A stretch of 36,200 bases of DNA. It comes from Candidatus Methanoperedens nitratireducens (GTDB lineage Archaea > Halobacteriota > Methanosarcinia > Methanosarcinales > Methanoperedenaceae). The notes beneath the pieces were generated by a model. It ran no database searches. It worked only from the letters and a program-made list of their open reading frames with translations, and was not told where the DNA came from. The stretch spans positions 69,047 to 105,246 of the forward strand of contig NZ_JMIY01000003.1 of assembly GCF_000685155.1 (NCBI RefSeq), given 5' to 3'. Both the position numbers and the translations under genes were made by a program. Below are positions 6,385-13,449 of the stretch, one piece after another (position 1 is the first letter of the stretch; every line of letters begins with the position of its first letter).

Positions 6385-9300
6385 ATGGATCTTAAAAAAA
6401 TAATAATCGGACTCACTGTTCTCTTAATCCTTTTTTTAATTCCTTTTTTAGGAGCAAGTGCCTCTAATGGTTATAGTGTGAGTGGCTATGTATCCGATAA
6501 TTATGGTCTTGGCCTGGAGGGTGTTCTGGTAAAGAACGGCTCCTATAGTGATACCACCTCAGCGGATGGCTACTATGTGATAAATGGTCTGCCTGAGGGT
6601 ACTTATAGATTCAGGTATTCCAGGTCCGGATTCAATACTGGCTATTTAGAAGTTACAATTAGAGATAAAGATCATAAAAATGCGAATATAACAATCTACG
6701 ATACTACACCTCCTGGCAGTATCAGGGAGCTGGTGAGCGATACTCCAGCCCGGACAACGGTTAATCTTAGCTGGAATCCAGTAAGAGATAGCGACCATTA
6801 TCTGGTATTCAGAAACTCCACCAGCATCGGGTCTACCAGGAATAGCTACTGGAATGATACTGGATTAACTCCGGATACCCCGTATCGATATTTTGTAAGG
6901 GCGATAGATTCTTATAATAATTCAGGTCGGAGATCCCCAACATTAAGTATTAGAACGGCTCCGGATACTACTTCACCTGATCTGGTATCCAGTTCAGACA
7001 CTACTTCACCTGATTTAGAGTCCAGTTCAGACACTACTTCGCCTGATTTAGTATCCAGCCCAGATACCACTTCTCCTGATTTAGAGTCCAGCCCAGATAC
7101 TACTTCTCCTGATTTAGAGTCCAGCCCAGATACTACTTCGCCTGCTTCTGTATCCAATCCCCGGACAACAACCGGCAACTTCTATATAAACAACACCTGG
7201 ACAAACCCTGAAGATACGTATCTCAGCCATATATGGTTCAGATATAAGAGTGGTGGTACACTGCAAAATGTTAGCGCACCTGTTAATTATCTTAATCTTA
7301 CCTGGCGACCGCATTATAAACAGAATATCAGCGCTCAAACTGTAGATATATATGGGAATGTTAACCCGACAAAAGTCTGGTTCAACACTACTATACCCAA
7401 TAACCCTATTAGAATAACCAACACATCGGATTGGTCGGGCAAAGAAGGACAGACTGTGTATATAGATTTTGATTACGAGGATGCAGATGACGATACAGGC
7501 ATATTTACAACCAGCGCAACAAAAGGCACACTGGATAAGTGGACAGGAGTTTTCAAATGGACAACACAGAAGGGCGATGAGGGTACATATTACTGGGTAT
7601 TCAGAGTACGGGATAGGTATGAGTCGGTCTCAGAATACCCAGCAACCATAACAGTCGAAGGAGATAATGCAACAGAGAACAATACGATATGGGACAATAC
7701 GACAGGGGACAATGTGACAGGAGATGATACGACATTTAAGCCAGGGGAGGCCAAGAAGCCTGAGAATTTACAGAACACGACAGGCAATTTCTGGGTAAGT
7801 TACACATGGGAAAAAGGAGCGAATACGGATTCGTTTAACGTTAGTTTCAATGATAGATGGAGTAACGGAAGTTCGAAAACATTTACCAATCATACGGTAG
7901 GCCCGCATGGCTGGGGAAATATTACAGTTTATGGATGGAACAGTACTTTTAATGTCTTAGGCCAGGGTGTATCCCAGGATACCCAGGTCCCTAACAATCC
8001 TCCCAACCAATCTATCATAGGGGATAAGGTGGTATACACAGGTCAGACACTGGATTTGCGCATAAATACAACCGATGCAGATTCAGATCCTATAACCTAC
8101 GGAACCAATGCAACAAAGGGTAGCCTTAATAGCAGTACGGGGATCTACAATTGGACCACGGATGAGAGCGATACAGGGGTGTATATATGGGAATTCAACA
8201 GCAGTGACGGTTACGGCGGGGTAGCCAGCGAAACCATAAATGTAACAGTTAATAATCCTCTTGATATTGATCTTAAATTTATCGAGCCGTATGTAATTAA
8301 TCATAATGAAACATGGGTAAAGACATGGCGTGATGCAGAGGTAGGCCATGCAGGCAAATTTATTGGAATCGACGGCACCTTTAATAATACAGGGAATGAT
8401 TCGCTTGTTCTTACGGTAACTGAAATCCATGGTAACGAATCAAGGGGACCCTTTACATCAATACTGGAAAAGAACGAGTCCAAGTCCTATATGCAGGCCT
8501 TCGGAAAACCGGCATTTCCAATAAATTCAACTGAGATTAAAGATGGGTTCTTTAATTTTACCATAATAGTAAATATTAGAGGTCAGCAGAATGGTACCTG
8601 GACATCTAACTACACTAATACCACCTCCATTTCGCTTCCGATAATCCCCATTCTCAAGATAAAACAAGCAAATACGGATACGATCGTGGTCAGTGAAGGC
8701 AGGACTACCACTGTTACTTATACACTTGAAGCCAGCAGTGACATCAATTTAACAAATGTTTCTATTTATGATCCGCTTTATCCAGAGAACCAGGGGTACT
8801 TTAATGTCTCAAAACTTGAGGCCAACATACCCAGTAATATAAGCTATTCTTATCCTGCTACAACCAGCGATTTATCTAAATTTAAATGCGAAGGGTCGTA
8901 CTCATGTATTATAAATCTGGCAACATTCACAGGTGAAACTGAATCCGGTGTCCAGATCAATGATACTGATTATATAGAGTTATATGTATGTAAGGACACA
9001 GATACAAACTGCTTCTCATCTGGCACTGGCGGTGAAAGCGGTGGAAGCGGTGGTAATAGCGGGAACAGCGGTGGAGGAAGCAGTGGCGTAGGAAGCAGCG
9101 GTGGAGGAGGCAGCAGTGGTGGTGGCGGCGGTGGTGGCGGCGGTGGAACGCAGCCCAGTGAGGACTTCAATAACATGGAACGAAGAGAGGTAAGGGAAAT
9201 GGACATAACCGCCGGATCATCACCAGCATATGTCTTCAGTACGGCAGATCCTGTTATGGTGGTAGCATTTGAGAGCAGTGTGAGCCAGAACGAAGTGCCA

Positions 9301-9825
9301 GTCGCTATTGAGGTACTGAGGAACAGATCAAAACACATAGGGGTTGATGCCCCGGGCAAACTCTATAATTACTTCAATATCTTTGTTGGTATGAGCGGTT
9401 TTAGCAAGAAGGTGAGTAAAGGTGTTGTGGCTTACCGTGTCAGCAACACCTGGCTTGAGGAGAATGACCTGAATCCTAAGGATATAAGCCTGTATAAATG
9501 GGAGGGGAAATGGGTGAAAAAGAATACTGAGATCGTTGAGAGCAAGCAAAATTATACCTATTATGCAGGTCTGGTCGGGAACTTCAGCAGTTTTGCCATA
9601 TCCGGTATTAAAAAACAGGAGGTAACTATACAGGATGTAACTTCTGGATCTATGCCAGAGATCTCCGTGCCTTCAGATGAATCAACAGAGGACACTACAC
9701 AAACATCAGATGATTCTGACCTCCCGGATTCCAGACCGACTAGAAGAAACCTGCAGCTATCAGTAATCCTGGTCGTTATTTTTGGGATATTAGGAATAAT
9801 CTATTACCTTAAAATGCTGCGTTAA
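6385..9825 (+). CDS. Large multidomain surface protein with PGF-pre-PGF domain (module A)
   Basis: A 1146-residue cell-surface protein counted from ATG 6385, preferred over GTG 6358 because GGGGGAG lies just upstream. Order: signal peptide (~1-25); carboxypeptidase regulatory-like domain (~26-103); FN3-like domain (~105-192); six 11-residue DTTSPDLxSSx repeats (194-259); two cadherin/Ig-like domains (~340-420, ~540-622); a long beta-rich stalk (~625-865); a poly-Gly/Ser linker (~875-925); a PGF-pre-PGF domain (~928-1075, starting SEDFNNMERREVREMD); a Ser/Thr/Asp spacer; and one membrane helix (VILVVIFGILGIIYYL) ending KMLR. It has many Asn-glycosylation sequons. There is no PGF-CTERM tripeptide, so a plain membrane anchor replaces archaeosortase processing. 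The C-terminal half is strongly similar to 13450-15906. Probably the anchor or adhesin of the module. Confidence 0.8.
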   Translation: MDLKKIIIGLTVLLILFLIPFLGASASNGYSVSGYVSDNYGLGLEGVLVKNGSYSDTTSADGYYVINGLPEGTYRFRYSRSGFNTGYLEVTIRDKDHKNANITIYDTTPPGSIRELVSDTPARTTVNLSWNPVRDSDHYLVFRNSTSIGSTRNSYWNDTGLTPDTPYRYFVRAIDSYNNSGRRSPTLSIRTAPDTTSPDLVSSSDTTSPDLESSSDTTSPDLVSSPDTTSPDLESSPDTTSPDLESSPDTTSPASVSNPRTTTGNFYINNTWTNPEDTYLSHIWFRYKSGGTLQNVSAPVNYLNLTWRPHYKQNISAQTVDIYGNVNPTKVWFNTTIPNNPIRITNTSDWSGKEGQTVYIDFDYEDADDDTGIFTTSATKGTLDKWTGVFKWTTQKGDEGTYYWVFRVRDRYESVSEYPATITVEGDNATENNTIWDNTTGDNVTGDDTTFKPGEAKKPENLQNTTGNFWVSYTWEKGANTDSFNVSFNDRWSNGSSKTFTNHTVGPHGWGNITVYGWNSTFNVLGQGVSQDTQVPNNPPNQSIIGDKVVYTGQTLDLRINTTDADSDPITYGTNATKGSLNSSTGIYNWTTDESDTGVYIWEFNSSDGYGGVASETINVTVNNPLDIDLKFIEPYVINHNETWVKTWRDAEVGHAGKFIGIDGTFNNTGNDSLVLTVTEIHGNESRGPFTSILEKNESKSYMQAFGKPAFPINSTEIKDGFFNFTIIVNIRGQQNGTWTSNYTNTTSISLPIIPILKIKQANTDTIVVSEGRTTTVTYTLEASSDINLTNVSIYDPLYPENQGYFNVSKLEANIPSNISYSYPATTSDLSKFKCEGSYSCIINLATFTGETESGVQINDTDYIELYVCKDTDTNCFSSGTGGESGGSGGNSGNSGGGSSGVGSSGGGGSSGGGGGGGGGGTQPSEDFNNMERREVREMDITAGSSPAYVFSTADPVMVVAFESSVSQNEVPVAIEVLRNRSKHIGVDAPGKLYNYFNIFVGMSGFSKKVSKGVVAYRVSNTWLEENDLNPKDISLYKWEGKWVKKNTEIVESKQNYTYYAGLVGNFSSFAISGIKKQEVTIQDVTSGSMPEISVPSDESTEDTTQTSDDSDLPDSRPTRRNLQLSVILVVIFGILGIIYYLKMLR
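6964..7161 (+). repeat. Six 33-bp repeats encoding DTTSPDLxSSx
   Basis: In-frame units begin at 6964, 6997, 7030, 7063, 7096 and 7129. Most differences are at codon third positions (cct/ccg), with the Val/Glu and Ser/Pro alternations also seen. The unit forms a rigid Thr/Ser/Pro linker between the FN3-like and Ig-like regions. The paralogue at 13450 lacks it. Confidence 0.85.
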
Positions 9826-10236
9826 CCAACAACTTTTTTTAATGTTATAATATAGCTCAAGTTTTGCACAGTATCGAGTCCCACAGTTCTTTAAATAAAT
9901 TATTGTAGAATTTATTGTATTCGTCAAATATTCCCTCGATGGATACATTTGTTCCATTTTCAGCTTTTTCCGCTCTGTATAAAGCTTTTTTATCAAACGG
10001 ATGATATTAGAGACATGTACATCCACAACATCAAGCGTAGTAAGTTTTCTCATACTCTTTTTTATATTTCTAAGAGTACCATCTATTATCTGTAAAAGAG
10101 TTCTTAAATCTGTTAGTCCATTCTCCGAGCACAATGCTTTTATTGTATCCTGAATATACTCCAGTATCGGGCGATTGTTATTTTGCATAAATTTCAAAAA
10201 TCGCCCACTTATATTTAATAATTTACATTTAAACAA
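9790..10236 (-). CDS. Hypothetical ORF inside the TIR element
   Basis: A 148-codon reverse frame lying mostly within the TIR-bounded element; an internal ATG at 10188 is an alternative start. The predicted protein is basic and helical, with many Lys/Arg/Leu/Ile (DTIKALCSENGLTDLRTLLQ, RNIKKSMRKL), and has no recognisable transposase catalytic motif. Its stop lies 66 bp beyond the left inverted repeat, so the last ~22 codons come from flanking DNA. This suggests either chance or that insertion or deletion altered the 3' end. I cannot assign a function and it may not be a gene. Confidence 0.3.
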   Translation of the reverse strand: MFKCKLLNISGRFLKFMQNNNRPILEYIQDTIKALCSENGLTDLRTLLQIIDGTLRNIKKSMRKLTTLDVVDVHVSNIIRLIKKLYTERKKLKMEQMYPSREYLTNTINSTIIYLKNCGTRYCAKLELYYNIKKSCWLTQHFKVIDYS

Positions 10237-10283
10237 TTAACAATTAATAAATAAAGATAATATTATCTAATGCAAAACTTGAG
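9856..10283. mobile_element. 428-bp MITE-like or degenerate IS element
   Basis: Perfect 13-bp terminal inverted repeats: CTCAAGTTTTGCA at 9856-9868 and TGCAAAACTTGAG at 10271-10283. They are flanked on both sides by the direct repeat ATATAG (9850-9855 and 10284-10289), a 6-bp target-site duplication. The interior is AT-rich and too short for a transposase. A 5-6 bp duplication would fit IS1634-type elements, which are common in Methanosarcina, but the family is only a guess. It separates surface modules A and B. Confidence 0.75.
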
Positions 10284-10299
10284 ATATAGCTCTTCTAGC

Positions 10300-10316
10300 A
10301 CATATTGCTAATATGT
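10300..10316. promoter_or_regulatory. Inverted repeat upstream of module B
   Basis: ACATATT-GCT-AATATGT is a perfect 7-bp inverted repeat about 200 bp upstream of the module B lipoprotein, just outside the TIR element. The core ATATG/CATAT resembles the CATATG motifs upstream of module A. The rest of 10317-10511 is AT-rich with no gene. It may hold the module B promoter (for example TTTATAGTATG near 10400), but I cannot fix the start site. Confidence 0.3.
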
Positions 10317-10511
10317 ACCTATGGTATATGTCAGTGCTATATGTATCCTAACTATGCTATTACAGTGTGCTTTTATCATATAGTAACATTTCTTGATAAT
10401 ATTTATAGTATGATAGTAATTATTGAGAGTGCGACTAAAAGTCCTTGAGAGATTCTGAATGTTCTTAAGAGACTCTTTAGGAGTTGGTGGATTTGTGGAG
10501 GGTGGAAAAAT

Positions 10512-11090
10512 TTGTATGACAGATCAACTCTGGTGGGATTAACATCTGTCCCCGTATCCTGTAGAATCCTGGCAATATTGATTCTCGTACTGGCGTCCGG
10601 GGGATGCACAGATCTGGAAGGTAAGCCTGGAAATGAGCTTACAGATAAGAATCTTAAAGACGGTAATCTTACGGATAGGAATCTCCCTGATCAGAATATA
10701 AGCGATAACAATATGGCTCTGGCGCTGGCTTCCTCCAGTATAAGCGAGCCAGAGATAGACAGGGCAAACCTGTCAAACCAGATACTTCTGATTCTCAGGA
10801 ACAAGGAATTCAATAGAACCGGCAGTCTGCCGATTACGTTAAAGATCATAAATCCGAGACTGAATGAAACCGTACTTACGGTATTCAAGCCTGATCTGGG
10901 GCAGGAGTGGTACAATCAGACCAGTATAACGTACATCGCTGATGGTAACTGGACTCAGAATTTCTCCCTGATGCCAAAGGGAAACGTCAGTTATGTCAGG
11001 ATGCTCGTACAGGTCTCTGAGAACGATACTGTGGTAAAGAGGGCTGTATGGAACATTACCTTTGATACGCCGGTCGGCAGGCCGAACTGA
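10512..11090 (+). CDS. Secreted lipoprotein, first gene of module B
   Basis: A 192-residue paralogue of the gene at 2090. The leader CRILAILILVLASGGC ends in a lipobox-like SGGC. An Asn/Asp-rich linker with DKNLKDGNLTDRNLPDQN-type degenerate heptads follows, then the same single beta-sandwich domain (LPITLKIINP, VQVSENDTVVKRAVWNITF) and the tail TPVGRPN. The start is TTG 10512 with GGAGGGTGG just upstream; GTG at codon 8 is an alternative. Nucleotide similarity to the module A copy rises sharply at the 3' end and continues past the stop codon. Function is unknown. Confidence 0.7.
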   Translation: MYDRSTLVGLTSVPVSCRILAILILVLASGGCTDLEGKPGNELTDKNLKDGNLTDRNLPDQNISDNNMALALASSSISEPEIDRANLSNQILLILRNKEFNRTGSLPITLKIINPRLNETVLTVFKPDLGQEWYNQTSITYIADGNWTQNFSLMPKGNVSYVRMLVQVSENDTVVKRAVWNITFDTPVGRPN

Positions 11091-11114
11091 TCGGGTTCAA
11101 ATCCCGGGGGCGCA
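11091..11114 (+). other. tRNA T-arm-like hairpin after the module B lipoprotein gene
   Basis: TCGGGTTCAAATCCCGG folds as a 5-bp stem with a TTCAAAT loop and is followed by GGGCGCA. It matches the copy at 2651-2674 with two substitutions, both of which preserve the fold (C to T gives T-G pairing; G to A lies in the loop). The downstream GC-rich hairpin of copy A is replaced by a weaker TGCC/GGCA stem (11117-11142). Confidence 0.6.
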
Positions 11115-11168
11115 GTTGCCTGGTTAAAATAACAGCCTGGCAGAAGAATAAAACATGAGGTGTAAAAT

Positions 11169-11903
11169 ATGAAGAAAATATTTGTACTGTTACTGTTGGT
11201 ATCAACAGTAATAGGGATGGCTGTCCCTGCGATGGCTAATCCAACGAATTGGAAGGAAATCAAAATAGATATAGATGGCTACAATTTTGCCACCAGCAAT
11301 ACAGAGCAAAAACTGGTCAATGAAGGTGACCTGACAAACTCGGTGGTTGGTCTTGGCGCAGGTGGTGATGCAGCAGCGTTATCTACTGCATGGAACGATA
11401 ATGATGCAAAGGCAGTTTCGGACGCAACGACTAGCGGCCATGCAAAGAGCGGTGATGCTACCAATAAGTGCCCGGCCACTGCTAAGGCTGACGATGCTGT
11501 AGCAGAGACTAATGATAATGATAGCGTCGCTGTCGCGGTTAATATTCCCATAGGTGTTGCTGTCTGCGACGCTGATAGCGGGGATGCAAACAACTTCGGT
11601 GAAGCATTTTCAGAATCCTTCAACGATAATGATGCCAGAGCGAACTCTGCGGCCAATGCCTTTGGTGGAAGTGGTGAGGGATTCTTCGTCAGTGGTGACC
11701 TCACACAGGTAAACGCTGTTGTTCAGCTTGCCTTTGCAAACACTGATATCGACCAGAAACTTGTTCAGACTGTCAAGATAAAAGAGTTCCAGAAGATCGA
11801 TATCGATGACACCTCATTTGTTGAGGGCAACAAACTTGAGGACGGAATCATAGTCTCAGCAGGCGACGACGCAGTCGACGATAAGAACAAGCTCTCGACT
11901 TAA
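11169..11903 (+). CDS. Secreted acidic beta-repeat protein (module B)
   Basis: A 244-residue protein with a signal peptide (MKKIFVLLLLVSTVIGMAVPA, cleaved near AMA-NP). The mature chain begins KIDIDGYNFATSNTEQKLVNEGDLTNS. It continues through Gly/Ala/Asp-rich turns (AWNDNDAKAVSDA, ESFNDNDARANSAANAFG) and closes with SGDLTQVNAVVQLAFANTDIDQKLVQTV. The first and last blocks are homologous to the two cores of the 722-residue module A protein, so this is the compact form without the large repeats. Two Cys lie in the middle. Asp/Asn/Gly-rich periodicity suggests a beta-solenoid or calcium-stabilised fold, but I know no named family. ATG 11169 follows GAGGTG. Probable major structural component. Confidence 0.7.
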   Translation: MKKIFVLLLLVSTVIGMAVPAMANPTNWKEIKIDIDGYNFATSNTEQKLVNEGDLTNSVVGLGAGGDAAALSTAWNDNDAKAVSDATTSGHAKSGDATNKCPATAKADDAVAETNDNDSVAVAVNIPIGVAVCDADSGDANNFGEAFSESFNDNDARANSAANAFGGSGEGFFVSGDLTQVNAVVQLAFANTDIDQKLVQTVKIKEFQKIDIDDTSFVEGNKLEDGIIVSAGDDAVDDKNKLST

Positions 11904-11910
11904 AACCTGA

Positions 11911-11956
11911 TAGAGGATTTAGGGGGGCAAAAATCTCCTCTAACCCCTTTATATTT
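11911..11956 (+). terminator. Hairpin and T-rich tract between module B genes 2 and 3
   Basis: TAGAGGA (11911-11917) pairs with TCCTCTA (11936-11942). A competing GGGG/CCCC pairing (11922-11927 with 11944-11947) is possible, and the T-rich tract ATATTTTTAA follows. It occupies the same place as the module A structure at 4911-4998 and shares its AGAGGA, CAAAA and TCCTCT elements. Confidence 0.55.
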
Positions 11957-11988
11957 TTAACAATTTATTAAATCTGGAGGTGAGTGAA

Positions 11989-12405
11989 ATGAAAAAAATA
12001 TTAACGACGCTGGCAATAATTCTGCTCTTGATAGTTCCAGCAGTGGCGGATATCAATCAAAACGCAAGACTGAGGGGTGAGAACATGGTGCTTGTCAGTG
12101 TGAACCAGGAAGCGTGGAACTACGGCAGCGGTAATATAAACCAGGATATAGGCATTCATGTTACAGGGAATCACCAGATCATAGACCAGGACAGCAGGCT
12201 TGTGCTCATGAACAGTTCGCTTGTTTTAGATCCCGATTATGCAGTTGATATAAACAATACGATGAAAGGACTTAATCGTATCGTGATCGACCTTGACCAG
12301 TATGGAAACAACTCGGGCTCTGGCAGCATTGCCCAGGGTATTGAAGTTCTGGTGGATGATAATGTGCAGATCCTGGACCAGGAGATCATAGTGCTTATCG
12401 GCTGA
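11989..12405 (+). CDS. Small secreted Gln/Asn-ladder protein (module B)
   Basis: A 138-residue protein with a signal peptide (MKKILTTLAIILLLIVPAVA). Its two repeats are SVNQEAWNYGSGNINQDIGI...GNHQIIDQDS and IDLDQYGNNSGSGSIAQGIE...DNVQILDQEI. It aligns closely with the module A gene at 5010. The start is ATG 11989, correctly spaced from the strong GGAGGTGA (11976-11983); GTG 11980 lies inside that site and is unlikely. The regular pattern hydrophobic-x-Gln...Gly-Ser-Gly-(Asn/Asp/Ser)-hydrophobic-x-Gln recalls curli subunits CsgA/CsgB, but homology to Pfam curlin is not established here. Likely a minor or nucleating subunit. Confidence 0.7.
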   Translation: MKKILTTLAIILLLIVPAVADINQNARLRGENMVLVSVNQEAWNYGSGNINQDIGIHVTGNHQIIDQDSRLVLMNSSLVLDPDYAVDINNTMKGLNRIVIDLDQYGNNSGSGSIAQGIEVLVDDNVQILDQEIIVLIG

Positions 12406-12417
12406 GTGGTGAGCATA

Positions 12418-13398
12418 ATGAAATGGATTTATCTGCTGTCGGCATGTCTGCTGGTATTAGCCGCAACAGCAGCGGCTGAGGAGAACATAAGTTCAGCCCA
12501 GCTCGTTCAGTTTGCTGTAGACACAATGGGGGATTCCAGTCAGAATGCCCTAGTCTCGGATTTTGATACTGCTGAATCAAGACAGATAGGCTATTCATCA
12601 GACGGGAGCGTTACCCAGACCATCTCTTACGATAATATCAGGAATGGAAGCATCATCCAGTGGGGTGAATCCGGCGATATGCCCCTTGAGGAGAGAACTC
12701 TCAATCTGAGCAGTGTCGGAGATTCAGGCTTCATATGGCAGTGGAATAAGGGCGATGTGAACCAGACGATCAATATCAGAAACTCAGAGAACCTGTATCT
12801 GAAGCAGATTGTCGGAGGATTAAGGAAAATACTTTTCCCCGATCCCAGGGCAAATCAAGAAGATCAAATGGGCACATGGACATTCTGCGGAAAAGCGACT
12901 GACGGTAAAGGTGGATTGCCCCTTTGCGCTGAGAAAATCGCCAAAAGAATATTCAATGGAAGTGCAACTGACCGTGATTATTATATGCTGGATTATCTTG
13001 AGTCGGAATACAATGTTTTCCCTCCAGAGAACCTCACGCCACATATTACCCTTACAAAATGGAACATAACCAGAGTTAATGATAGTCTCAGGATAAAGTT
13101 CTATGCTCATAACTTCGGAAGGCAAGCCTATAATTCAACCCTTATGTTAGATCTGATACCAAAAATTAATATTCCTGATATTGATGGAGATACTGAAAGG
13201 GCCAATACTGAAGGGGATACGGTTCAATTAAAGTTGATGGAAGAAAACTTCAATAGTAAGATCGAAATACCACAGAAGCAGAGCATTGAGATTGGTAGCT
13301 ACACTGTTCCCAGAATGCGTGGATTGGAGATGGAGGTAGAAGTTCCCCTAAATGGTATGAAAATAAAGGGCCTGGAAATGAGGATGATAAGCGAGTAA
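12418..13398 (+). CDS. Secreted protein with Gln/Asn-repeat N-half and Cys-pair motif (module B)
   Basis: A 326-residue paralogue of the gene at 5433. Signal peptide (MKWIYLLSACLLVLAATAAA), then ISSAQLVQFAVDTMGDSSQN, the beta-repeat motifs (SRQIGYSSDGSVTQTI, GSIIQWGESGDM, FIWQWNKGDVNQTINI), the two-Cys block (FCGKA...GLPLCAEKIAKRIF), and a C-terminal CARDB-like domain. It has a short insertion near residues 265-280 relative to module A. ATG 12418 is chosen because AGTGGTGAG precedes it and the hydrophobic leader begins there; GTG 12406 adds only MVSI. It starts 12 bp after the previous stop. Confidence 0.7.
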   Translation: MKWIYLLSACLLVLAATAAAEENISSAQLVQFAVDTMGDSSQNALVSDFDTAESRQIGYSSDGSVTQTISYDNIRNGSIIQWGESGDMPLEERTLNLSSVGDSGFIWQWNKGDVNQTINIRNSENLYLKQIVGGLRKILFPDPRANQEDQMGTWTFCGKATDGKGGLPLCAEKIAKRIFNGSATDRDYYMLDYLESEYNVFPPENLTPHITLTKWNITRVNDSLRIKFYAHNFGRQAYNSTLMLDLIPKINIPDIDGDTERANTEGDTVQLKLMEENFNSKIEIPQKQSIEIGSYTVPRMRGLEMEVEVPLNGMKIKGLEMRMISE

Positions 13399-13449
13399 AT
13401 GAGACTCCTGGTACAGGAAGAAAACGTAATTAACTACGGGAAATGACCA

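Noticed and set aside
8970-9359. Reverse-strand poly-Pro open frame
   Set aside because: It is the antisense of the poly-Gly linker and PGF-pre-PGF domain of the surface protein.
9790-10236. Transposase
   Set aside because: The predicted protein has no DDE, HUH or serine/tyrosine recombinase motif and is too short.
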